DNA from: Epiperipatus broadwayi
Lineage: Eukaryota > Onychophora > Udeonychophora > Euonychophora > Peripatidae
Direction: 5' to 3'
DNA length: 64,000 nucleotides
Assembly (NCBI GenBank): GCA_028023455.1
Contig: JAQFVV010006197.1
Location: 13,885,254-13,949,253, forward strand
Of the stretch, positions 38,111 to 49,239 are shown piece after piece (the stretch's first letter is position 1; every line of letters starts with the position of its first letter). The position numbers were made by a program, and so were the translations under genes. The notes beneath the pieces are model-generated. The model was given only the letters and a program-made list of their open reading frames with translations. It made no database searches and was not told where the DNA came from.

Positions 38111-41100
38111 CATAAGTGATAGACATGGCAGGTTCCCTTTCATCACAAAGCTCTTCATATGGGTATATATTACTCTAAATCTGGTACATTTAAGAACTGA
38201 ATTTATTTTTAAAATCTTGAGCAGTTTGGCATGTAGAGAGGTGAATTCAAGAATGTTTGCCGAGTTGCCTGCTAGCATAATCTGTCACTTTGTTCACACA
38301 TGATATAACATTTTTAAAGCAGCTAATGATATTAATTTTTTTTAATTAAAAAAATTAATTAGGTTTCTAAGAAAAAAAACTCATTTTAACTGTTAACTTG
38401 TCTATCTTTCTCAATTGCATTCATTATTTTTTGGAAGTTTCTGGGTCTTAAAAAGTAATAAAATAGTGTGGTTGCTGTTGCACTATTATAACAAGAACCC
38501 ATTCTGATTCATGTGTTATATGGCCTGTCCTAATTCAGCCTAACATATATACTTTTTAATCATAATCTATTACTACGATAGCATACTATCAGTGGAAAAC
38601 ATTATTTTTTCTAACATTACTGCTTTATTTTTTCAAGCTGTGCACATATTTAAAAGCTATTTGGAAGGCTTTTTTTTTATTCAAATAAATTTTTTTTAGT
38701 ACATGGATGTGTCTTTTTGTAATTCTTTGAGACAGTATAATAAATGTTTTCAGAAATAATTTTATAATACTAATTAAATATTTAAAACAAAACTCTAGAT
38801 TCAGAGGGAAATTTCTGTTGAAGTCACTGTTTTTCTATATTGTCAATAAACTAAATATACTCACTATTGAAACTGTAAGAATATTTTGGAAAAGCTATGC
38901 AATTTCTAAAACAAATTCTTCAAATAATAATCACTAATGAATATTTAGATGTTTTCATAACTTTTTAAAATTGTTGTATCATCGTCTAAAATGGATTCTT
39001 CTCATTATATGTAATATATTATTTTCTTTTAAGTCGCTAGCCTTTTATGTGAATATTCAAATTAGCAAAACATTTCTGTAGGTATCAAAATATCTTCTTT
39101 AATTAAGGAGAGATCTATTAGTATCATGAAATAAATTAGCAAAGTACAATGCTCATTCATACCTAAATATATATAAAATATTGGAAAGTTTTATAATTTA
39201 CTTTATTGCCACTAAACGGGAAGAAATGAAGTTGTGCATGTACTATGAAATAATAATAAAAAGAATTGGAAGCTCCATGAGTATCAATTAAATAAAATAT
39301 ATTCTTTATGTATAAAAATTGAAAAATACAAATCAATAAAAAAATAATCAAAAGATAATGGTGGAGAAAGTAGAAAAAGATGAATATTACACCGGTGTGC
39401 TTTAAAATTAAATAGTCAATAGGCTATGCCTAGACAAAAGTACCTCCCACTGCTTTATAGTATGAAATATTCTTTCATCAAAGACTATATGCTGTTTTTA
39501 TGCAAACAGTCTTTTTTTTTTTTTACTTCTTTATTGATTTCAGTTACTTAAATTAATTGGTCCAAGTCATCATAAAACTTTTATGTTATTAATTATATTG
39601 CAATTACGTTTCTCTTCTTTAATTATCCATTCAGAAATTTAAAAATATGATAAAGTTATTATCTTTTTTTGTTAATATAAATCCTTGGGGAACTATGGAA
39701 ATAATGTTGAAAAAAGATTTGATACTGCCCAAATCAGTAGTTGCATCCCCTCTGTGATTGTACTAAATCTTGGTGTTATCTATATTTGAGTTAGGAGTTT
39801 CAGCTTGGCAAGTGCTTATGACTTTTATTTAAAAATACGCTTGCCTCCCATAAATTAGAAATAGGAAAAATGGTCTACAAATGGTCATCTTTGTATAGTT
39901 TGGCAAGATTGTGGACAGCACTTATATAGGAAATTCTTTAACAAGTGGATAATTATATGTTTTTTCAGAGAGCAGATCAAGTAGTAAAAAAGGCTGTCTG
40001 ATGTTAAGCTTTCTGAATTAGTTCAATATCATTAATTCTTGGAAATTAATATAAAACTAATGCTGTTAAAATTAATTTGTCATCATTTTGTTAATGCATA
40101 TGCTTCAACACTAGATTCAGAGAGTTTAAAGAAAAACCAATGAAAGGCCATGGTTTTTTTGAGACTTTAATGCATATGATTTTACAAAGAATAAACTTTG
40201 AATACAAGTTGCTGAAAATAATGGGATTGGTGATTTAAATTCATATGGTTTACACTTAATTGAAGTTTTACATATGAATTGACCATTACAGATGTACATT
40301 TTGGCAGGAAAATTGTTTTAAAGATACAATGGAATCTAATATCCTACATTATAGTTAGGAATTAATTGTGAAAATGAAGATCCTATTTAAGTTATAAATA
40401 CTATCTCAAAGGCACTTAAAAGATCTGCAATTTTTTATTGTTTTCATTTTAAAGAATAAAATACAATGGATTAGACATAATGTTGAAATTTTTCAGAAAG
40501 AAAAGTTTGCTGCAATAGTAGTCCCAAAACCTACATTATAAAATATCAAGTAAATAGAATATTGAACTAGGGATTCAAAAATTGATTTATATTTCATTGT
40601 AAAAACTCATCTCTAGTATGTTATTTTTATTATTGTCATCATCATTATTTTTTCTGTTGTATTTGGAATTGAAATGACCATACTTATTTTCAAATTGCTA
40701 TTGCTGTTGATGCACACACATACATTATCTGAGATAATAATCTAAATGAACACATGACATTCACATATTTTAAATAATTATTTAAATAAGAAAATTTAGA
40801 ATTCTAATTTATATATTCCATTTTGTAGTGAATTCATTAAAAGACTGAAATATATATATATATAAAGATCTATGCACATATTGAAGTACAAAATGTACTC
40901 ATAGTCCCAAGTTACAGTTCGAATAATGTCATCATACTCTCAGTGATTAAAACTCAACACATATAAACATTATGTATATGGTACTAATATTTCAACAGTA
41001 AATGTTCCATCTTTTTTTTTCTCCTAGTTAAATCAGAAGTAGAATTTAATAATCTTGCAGTTTCTGAAATTAAATAAACAGTATGTTAAAAGTATATTTA

Positions 41101-41530
41101 TTTAAAATATTTCTGCAGATGTTGTATTGAGAAAACAAACTCACCTCTCATCTTGAACTTGATCCTAACTGGAAACATTTCATTAAATACGTTACCCCCA
41201 GCTTGTACTTCTAACCATACAAAGGTGGAAATCCATCTATTTTTGCCTTATGTTTTCTATCTTTGACTGAAACAAATACTTTATGGTTAAAGATCTTTTT
41301 CATCCAACTACAGCTTGTCTTATTTAAAGTAATCTTTGCAGTTTTTAAAAATGTTCAGACTATATTTAATCAATATATCAGCTGAAAGCTTGTTTTTACA
41401 AATAAGCACTCTTTTTCCATTTCTCTCTCTCTATATATATATTGTAACAGTAAATAATAAGGAAAACTGGCTCCTCAAATATTCCACGTATTTGGGTGGC
41501 AAAACTGTACCGTACGTATAAAAATAACGG
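38111..41530. other. AT-rich stretch without recognisable genes
   Basis: No domain or RNA seen. A (TA)n run of about 14 bp lies at 40851-40864, and (TC)n/(TA)n at about 41422-41440. Short frames at 38063 (-), 39163 (-) and 41336 (+) have no recognisable content. Confidence 0.55.
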
Positions 41531-41627
41531 AGAAGCGAGGTTGATTTTTTAAATTTAATATTCCCTGTGAACTGATCAAACCGAAAACTGTATAAATAAT
41601 AGATCAATAATAATAAACCTCACTTCT
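41531..41627. repeat. Short inverted-repeat element
   Basis: AGAAGCGAGGTTGATT (41531-41546) and its inverse, AATAAACCTCACTTCT (41612-41627), bracket about 65 bp with no ORF. The region is slightly CG-richer than its surroundings. It could be a very small MITE. Confidence 0.5.
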
Positions 41628-43490
41628 GGTTAGCTACGGCTCTTCTTCTGCTTACGTAGTAGATTTCAAATAAATATACATTGAAGTCAAAGGGCATTTT
41701 TATTGATTTCAAAAGGATGAACAAATAATTCTAAAGTTTCTCTTAATGTAAACATCATCCTTTTCCTTTTATATTACAATGTTATATTATTTAATGACGA
41801 TTTAATATAGTTAGGCAAAATAAAATATTAGTGTATATATATTTAATGTCTTAGAATAAATATAAAAATGTCATAGCGAATCTAATATGTGTGATCATAA
41901 ATCAGCAATAAGTCGATATTATAAAAAAAAAATAAACGAAAACCAAATTTAATATATATATATTATAGACGTTTAAGTGATTTCAAATCACTTAGTAATA
42001 ATAAACATATTTTTGGAGTTACTACAGCTTTTTAAATTATATAAAAAAAATCCAAAGTGAAATGATGCCATTAATATTCAGCGATGCTTTCTATAATCTA
42101 GGAAAAAACCTTAACCAGTTATATAAAAGAATATTATGATTAAATATAGACATGTTTAATTATAGCAGTTAAATAATGAATTGATAACAAACTGCTATTA
42201 TTTTCTTTTCTTCATAATATCATATAAAAAAATAGATTGTCTTGTTACTAGAAAAATTTATTCACATTTGAATGCCTTTCCTCAAAATAAGTGGTTTACG
42301 TCTTAAAAGTTATTATTATTATTTTTTTAATAAAAAATATGACTTTATGAATATATGACATGATATCTAAGTTTCAAAAACATCTGTCCCAAATTTCTTA
42401 ATCCCACTATTTTTATTAATAAAGTCATTAAACTTTTTCCATATCATATTTAATCTTCTTGTATATATTTTTTTATGACTTTGGTATTAGATTTACTAAA
42501 ATTTTTGTTATAAATGAAAACAACTTTTGTTTGTTCTTTTGAGTTTTCTCTCTCTTTCTCTCTCACTTTTTCATTATTTTCTTTTCATATCTTATTTTTG
42601 TTAAACGAAATAGTTTTTATTACAACAATAGTCTTCCAAATCACTATTATTTATCTGTTATTGTTTTTTAAAATTCCATATCATTTAACTTTAAAAGTTA
42701 CCAGATGGTAAAATAAATTCATATTCTCAAGCTCTTTGTAGGTATGAATGTGAAACTTGAATTGACTTTACTATGTGATACAACTACTATAATTAAATAA
42801 ATGTATAATACACATTTAGTAAGTTACTTTTTTAATATAACAATTCTTTTCATCTAAATTAGAGCCATCTATTATAAGTAGATATTTATATATGATTAAT
42901 ACTCCAGTTAACAAATTAGATTAGTTTCAAGAGTTTGTGAAAATTTGTTATTGTAGTTAATTCATTGAAAAAAGAGAATTGTTTATTTTTTTAAATATAT
43001 TTGATTTTTGAAAATAAAGTATGCAAAAAGCTATAATTTTTTATTATCTTCCAACAGGATGTTTTTTTTCAGAATAGATGACTCATAACCATCACAATTT
43101 GGTCAATAAATGTAGTGTCTAAAAAAAACCAGAACAAACAACAACATTGAGTTCAGAAATTGGCAAGCTCTATTAAGATAGCTTTATTTGCAATGGGTTG
43201 TTCAGAGATTATTTTATTAATCAAAATATATATTTTGTGTTTTAGTCTGATATTTATTTATATTAAAAATATTTTAGAAATAGAATCTTCAAAAAAAAGT
43301 TTACATTAAATCAATAAATGCAATTTTCATTGTTTTCACCCTGAAATATTTTGAAATATATTTGAATTGTTAATTTTTTTTTTTTAATGTTATGATGTTC
43401 ATTTGTACATACAGCAATTCTGCAGTTTTATTATAGAAAACATTTTTTTTTTATCAAATATAATAGTATATATATATAAAATGTCAGTAG
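41628..43490. other. AT-rich stretch without recognisable genes
   Basis: Only A/T runs, a CT-rich patch at about 42545-42568 and short TA runs. The 65-codon frame at 42514 is driven by the CT/T-rich stretch. Confidence 0.55.
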
Positions 43491-44205
43491 CAAACTCTCC
43501 TTACAATAGTGCCACCAAGTGCAAGCCTTAGTAATTAATGAATATAAGAAGTTTCTGCACAAAATCCTTATCTAGCACCTACTTATCCAATATCCCCAGA
43601 ATAGTTTCTAGCTTTTGGCTTTCATCAGTGAAAATAGCCTAGAGATAAGATATTGGATGACTAGACATTAGTTAGAGATTTTATGTACAAACCTTCTTGC
43701 ATCCATTGATTATTAAAGCTTGCACTTGGTGGCACTACTGCAGGGGTCCCCAACCCTATGCCCGCAGTCACCATGGCGCCCACAGACCATTTTCCGTGTG
43801 CCCGCTGCTATCCGAACACAATAAAAAATTATTTATCTGATACAAATAAATTTAATTTTTAAAATTTCTTATAAATTAGTCTGTGCTCATATACCCTATA
43901 TATTACATATATAAACACAGGTAGGTAATAAGCCTGTGTGTTTCAGTTATAAATTATTGTATTATATTGTAATCAAATTGTAGGGCATACTATACTTTTA
44001 CAGTGTAAAAATATAAACTTTAATTATTTGTTAAAATTTTATTTTTGAAATAAATATTTTTTTTGTACATTATGTGTATTATTAACAATATCCAACTATA
44101 AATTTACATTGAAAAAATAAATGGTGCCCACCACCTGGCCGGTATTATAGAATGTGCTCTTAAGTGCAAAAAGGTTGGGGACCCCTGCACTACTGTATGG
44201 AGAGA
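43491..44205. mobile_element. Foldback element copy B, split by a hAT MITE
   Basis: The left arm begins CAAACTCTCCTTACAATAGTG at 43491. The right arm, GGTGGCACTACTGTATGGAG, is interrupted after ...CACTACTG by the hAT MITE at 43741-44187 and resumes at 44188. Without the MITE the element is about 260 bp and matches copy A at 22000. The interior minus strand has CTGATGA (43628-43622) and GAAAC (43608-43604). This copy's arms pair further inwards than copy A's: GATATTGGAT blocks appear in both arms. It must be older than the MITE it hosts. Confidence 0.83.
43741..44187. mobile_element. Non-autonomous hAT MITE with perfect 8-bp target duplication
   Basis: The element is 447 bp with 15-bp terminal inverted repeats CAGGGGTCCCCAACC (43741-43755) and GGTTGGGGACCCCTG (44173-44187). 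It is flanked by CACTACTG at both 43733-43740 and 44188-44195. An 8-bp duplication and CAG...CTG termini are diagnostic of the hAT superfamily, and this terminus resembles Charlie/Tip100-type elements. Subterminal GGCGCCCACAG and GGTGCCCACC are inverted matches. The interior is AT-rich and non-coding, so movement must have used a transposase supplied in trans. The 94-codon minus frame over its right end is not a gene. Clean ends suggest a fairly recent insertion. Confidence 0.95.
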
Positions 44206-44439
44206 TTGTTATTGTTATTAACAGCCTGTGCAAGCACATGAAATGGTCATCACATGATGTTTTGATGGTTTTATATATAAAATGAATGAAAATGTTCAAA
44301 TAATTGTTTGAATATAAATAAAACTTTTGTATTAAAACATATAGTATTCCTCTATATATATATAATCTCTTAATCTGCAATTTCAGTTATCTGTGATGCA
44401 AGTAATAATAATAAAAAATATCATAATATAAAAATTAAA

Positions 44440-44695
44440 TGTATAACGTAATTCTTTTAAAAAAATTTGATTAATTTTTATTACTGACTGAATCGTTATC
44501 AAATTCATTTAAACATTTTCTTCATCTTTACATTTCAACTATTTTATATAGCCATTAACAAAGTTCTAAAAAATAAGCATGAAAAACAATTTCTAAAAAT
44601 ATTTTTAAAAATTAATAAATTATAATTTATATAAGCTTTCAACATAATCATTAACTTACTTACAAATTTTACTTCATAATATTTTTTGGAAAAAA
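44440..44695. repeat. AT-rich dispersed repeat, copy 1
   Basis: It shares in order TTTTTATTACTGA, a TTTCTAAAAATATTTTTAAA block, AATTAATAAATTATAATTTA, CTTTCAA.ATA and ACTTCATAATATTT with the segments at 45790-46260 and 53285-53725. The copies are diverged and AT-rich, so boundaries are approximate. No ORF. Confidence 0.65.
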
Positions 44696-45789
44696 ATGTC
44701 TAAGATTAGTTATGCATGCTAATGAAATTAAGCAACATTCATCATCATCAGCACTCTCACACCATGATATGGATAGTAAGTAGTAATATAGATTTCCTAA
44801 ATACCACAATCCTATCTCATGTGACACTCTCCACCAATGTAAGATCGGAAAAGCCATTGACATCTTAAAAGACTAGATTTATCAACATATGTGATGATAT
44901 ATACAATCTATCTTCCACTTGGAAGAATTTTTAAAACCTGTTAATCTGAATAGCTTATGATTTTTTTTTTTAGCTATTATTACTCGACCCCAATATTTAT
45001 GTTTTAAAATTTTATATTCTTGTTTTTTAGTGATTGAATCTTTAATCTTGTCATACGTCAATGCTTTCAGCATTTCTACAACCATTTTTTATTATTATAA
45101 TAACATCATTACACAGTTGTTGGCTGTTGTGACCCAGTCAAAATATTGGTACATTGGTACTATGACTCATATATGGATGAACTCACATATTTATTTATAA
45201 CATTAGTTATATATCTATATCAGGCTCTGTAATAATTATATCTTTGAAAATACATCAAATCATTATATATATAAATTTCCCCCTTTTTTTTTAATTCAAC
45301 TTTTTACATTTCACTAGTTTTTTAAGTTTTATGATAATTGTGAATTCACTAGTTTTTTATAAACTAATTTTTCAATACTTTACAAAAACACTCTTGTTTT
45401 AAAATAACTGTTAATTATCTAATACCTTCACCAGTGTTTTTCTTAGACATCTTTTATCTTTACTCTTTCCTGGAAATCTAATTTCAACAGCTGCTTTAGC
45501 CTCTCACAAATAAATATGACCATTCCAACTCCAAGGGGGGAGGGGAGATAAAAAGACAAACTTAACAAAGATAATAACAATACTATGCCTTAGATGATTT
45601 TTGCAATGACAATACAGACCAATTTGTGAAGCACAAATATATCCAGATGTTAAACGTTCTTATCATTATTCTATTTTCTGTTCATTTAATATTTGCAATA
45701 CAGTTTTTTAACTTCTTAATTTTTCATTTTATAAATTTTATATTGCCATTACAAATATTTTCTACTATGCAACTTCAATTTATGTATTT
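44696..45789. other. AT-rich stretch without recognisable genes
   Basis: No gene or structured repeat identified. GGGGGGAGGGGAG lies at about 45534-45546. Frames of 60-67 codons at 44669 (-), 44882 (-) and 45626 (+) carry no recognisable motif. Confidence 0.5.
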
Positions 45790-46260
45790 ATATAAATTAA
45801 TAAAATTAAATCAATAAAGTCCTATTCATTAATGTTTATATATAATTATTAATATTAAAAATGCTCCATTTATTTTTCTTCTCTAAATCCATTCAAAAAA
45901 ATGATATCGACTACTTTCTTTATATTTGCACCATTCTTTTTGTTTGTTTGTTTGTTTCCTAATGAATCAAATCTTTATTATAATATAAAATTAAAATACA
46001 CTCATATTCTTTTCAAAAACTTTATTATTTTCGTCACTGAATCATAATTAAATTGAGTTAAACAATATCTTCATAATTACTTTTCTTTCATTGTATATCA
46101 CCATTTATAAAAGTTTAAAAAATGTATATAGAAGTAAATTCTAAAAAAATTTCAAAAATTAATTTATTATAATATATATCAAACTTTCAAAATATTCTTT
46201 AATTTGCTTATAAGATTTAATTTATAATATTACATATATGCAATTTCATTTTCAATAATT
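45790..46260. repeat. AT-rich dispersed repeat, copy 2
   Basis: This copy is the longest together with copy 3. AAAGTCCTATTCATTAATGT (about 45818) matches 53330, and ACACTCATATTCTTTTCAAA (about 46000) corresponds to the 53475 region. The 3' part matches both other copies (TTCTAAAAAAATTTCAAAAA, ATATCAAACTTTCAAAATAT). A (TTTG)4 run sits inside at about 45938. Non-coding. Confidence 0.68.
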
Positions 46261-46310
46261 AACAGAAAATAATCTATATTTTTAATAGATTAAAAGCCGT
46301 ACTAATACTA

Positions 46311-47033
46311 TATCCTTGTAAAAAGATTGATAATATTAAATGCAACTTTAGTGGATTTTTAGTACTGATTACTTTTGTCAAATGCAATCATTATATTTAA
46401 AACAACAATGAATAAAAGTACAAAATTGTATATTTGAATGTGCATAATGCAAACTGCACTCAACTGAACAATATTAAATTTTCAGTTCGTTCATTATTGA
46501 GTCTATCTTATCAACTATTTTTAAATTTAAAATGTTAGTTTTAATTTTGTATATCCTTGTAAAAAGATTGATAATATTAAATGCAACTTTAGTGGATTTT
46601 TAGTACTGATTACTTTTGTCAAATGCAATCATTATATTTAAAACAACAATGAATAAAAGTACAAAATTGTATATTTGAATGTGCATAATGCAAACTGCAC
46701 TCAACTGAACAATATTAAATTTTCAGTTCGTTCATTATTGAGTCTATCTTATCTACTATTTTTAAATTTAAAATGTTAGTTTTAATTTTGTATATCCTTG
46801 TAAAAAGATTGATAATATTAAATGCAACTTTAGTGGATTTTTAGTACTGATTACTTTTGTCAAATGCAATCATTATATTTAAAACAACAATGAATAAAAG
46901 TACAAAATTGTATATTTGAATGTGCATAATGCAAACTGCACTCAACTGAACAATATTAAATTTTCAGTTCGTTCATTATTGAGTCTATCTTATCAACTAT
47001 TTTTAAATTTAAAATGTTAGTTTTAATTTTGTA
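46311..47033. repeat. Tandem array, three copies of a 241-bp unit
   Basis: Units start at 46311, 46552 and 46793, each with TATCCTTGTAAAAAGATTGA, and the array ends near 47033. The copies are almost identical; the only difference I noticed is ATCAACT versus ATCTACT in the second unit. There is no ORF and no internal palindrome of note. Near-identity amid decayed surroundings implies recent amplification or homogenisation, or an assembly duplication. Confidence 0.95.
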
Positions 47034-48470
47034 TAAATATGGATTTCAGTTTGACTTCATTTTTTTTAAAAATATGTATTATTTTTTATAATACTTAATA
47101 TTTTAAATAGTAGTAAATTTGTTTTAGAAAATGAATTAATTTTAAAATTGAGAGAAAGCGAGAGAGAGAGAACGCGAGAGAAAACTTATGTTTAAGTCTT
47201 CAGTTTAGATTAACTGCTGCATGGTGTTCATTTTAATTCTTTAAAAAAAAAAAAAAACATTAGTAGATCATAAAATATAAATGCAATTGAGATAAACAAA
47301 AATATATTTGCATTGCAAAAATAAGCTTTCAAATTGAAATAAAATTTACCTTTCTTCTTGTCTAGAATAAATGATAAAAACACCATTGCTATTGTGTGCA
47401 AAAAGGATGATTTTTAGAGATTTGTTTATTTTCAGATTAGTTCTGACATTTATCAACAAAAATAAAAACTAAAATATTAATTCCTTCTTTTTATAAATTC
47501 ATTTTGAACTAGATGAAAAGTGAACGGACTAAATAAGTGAAGGCTATTAAAGTAAGAAGTACTAGGGTAAGCAAAATAAAAGATTAATACCATTCTGGTC
47601 AGCATTCTGAAATGATAAAGAAAAAATTAATGAATCTTATCTCTCCAAATTTACATTTTTTGTCATTATGTTCAATACAAACTATCAGTACTTCTTTAAA
47701 ATTAAAGCATGCCCAAATATTCTCAAGTGTTATAAAAATATTGATTATACTATAAGATTTATTTTAGCTTTGTTCTAATACACAGTTCATATTCACTTTC
47801 AATTCATTATAATAGACTTAAGCACAATTTGGTTCTGAAATTTAATGTGCATTCTCTGGGATCAATTTTATTTTTATCATTACTCATGGAAACTTTTAAT
47901 ATACCTGGTGGCTAAAGCTTAAATTATAATTTTTGCAGTTAAATTCTTCATTTTTGTTTAAATAGAATGTATATAAGGAAAAACCACCAATGGTCTATTA
48001 TTATTTCATTTTAATTTATTCTAAAATTGTTTTAAATGTTTAAATAAAGTATGTTTGTTGTAACCCTAGTCTATTATATAATATTTTAAAGGATAGGTAA
48101 TAAGTTGTTCAATCAGTTGGTTAATGTCATCAATGTTTATAAATGAATTAGAAGTTAATAAAATTAAATAAAGAATAATAAGCAGAAAATAATACATTAT
48201 TCTAGATATATAGATATTTTAATAATTGATAACAAATGAGCTATGAATAACAATCATTCTAATATAAAATGATTAAAACATTCATATTGCCATAAAATTT
48301 ATAATAAATTACTAAAAAATAAAAATTCTTTAGATAAAAATATAAATATAAGATGGTCAAATAGTAAAAATCTAGGTAAATTAATATGTAATTATAAAAT
48401 AAAAGATATAAAATATAATAAAGGAATAGTATATAAAATGTTGACAATTGAAATATGATTTACTATGGAC
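47034..48470. other. AT-rich stretch without recognisable genes
   Basis: A (GA)-rich patch (GCGAGAGAGAGAGAACGCGA) lies at about 47158-47177. Otherwise this is featureless AT-rich DNA with no coding support. Confidence 0.55.
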
Positions 48471-48477
48471 TGAGCTG

Positions 48478-48650
48478 GTATTTTTCTGCCAGCTCATAAT
48501 CATATATATATATACACACATATTTTGTAAAAATAAAATATATACATTGTAATAAACTTATTTTATTAGAAATAAATAAACACGTACTTTTCTATCAGCT
48601 CATATATATATACGCACATATATATATTGTTAAAATATAAATATCGTTTT
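48478..48650. repeat. Imperfect duplication around TA-rich repeats
   Basis: TTTTTCTGCCAGCTCATAAT (about 48481) and CTTTTCTATCAGCTCATATA (about 48588) each lead into TATATATA, then ACACACA or ACGCACA, and a TTGTAAAAATA/TTGTTAAAATA block. The spacing is about 107 bp. Confidence 0.55.
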
Positions 48651-48984
48651 ATAATACATAATTTTAAAAATATAAATTAACACTTAATTTTAAAATGGAG
48701 TTTTAAGAAGTTAAAATAAATTAGATCAAGATCTTACATTTTTGATAAAAGTTTGTCTTTTGTTTAGTTTTTTAAAAAAAATTCTTAAAGATAGAAGGGA
48801 AAAGAAAGCAATTAATTCTATTGTTGGGGCTTTGACAGTGAAGGTATTTTTATGCTATCTATTATGCTGATCAATTGGAATGTTTCTTTGGGATTTTAAA
48901 ATATGAAATAAAAGAAGAGAATATTAAAGGTGTGAATTGAGACTTTAGAAAAAAAACTATAAATTATGGACTTCCTTTTGTTTT

Positions 48985-49235
48985 AATTAATTGGATTTCT
49001 GCCGAGGTCAATATCTAATCTATAAGTTTCAATTCGGCTCAGACTTTTCAATATTAAAAATCTGCAAAGCACAAGGGGAAAATGTTGAGTGGCTAGATCT
49101 AACAGAACTTTCCCTTCTGGAACCTTTTCCTATTACCACCCAGAACTGCCTTGTAAATGCCGGATACAGAGAGCTAGCCGAGGAGAATGAGCTGGAAGAA
49201 AACACGGGCAAACCCCGAAGAATATAGGGTGAAAT
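48985..49235 (+). other. Unrecognised, less AT-rich open frame of about 78 codons
   Basis: This stretch is clearly richer in G+C than its surroundings. On the plus strand it is open from before 48991 to a TAG at 49225-49227, with mixed amino-acid use: the end reads NAGYRELAEENELEENTGKP and the middle WLDLTELSLLEPFPITTQN. Two minus frames (49029-49211 and 49133-49345) are also open, which weakens any claim that the plus frame codes. No convincing splice acceptor, start context or polyadenylation signal defines it as an exon. It could be a small exon, a processed-pseudogene piece or a fragment of an unknown repeat. I do not recognise the protein. Confidence 0.3.
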
Positions 49236-49239
49236 ATTC

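Noticed and set aside
44096-44380. 94-codon minus frame
   Set aside because: It spans the hAT MITE right terminus and the foldback arm, so it cannot be a conserved gene.
46311-47033. CRISPR-like or regulatory array
   Set aside because: Units of 241 bp are contiguous, without spacers; it is an ordinary tandem repeat in animal DNA.
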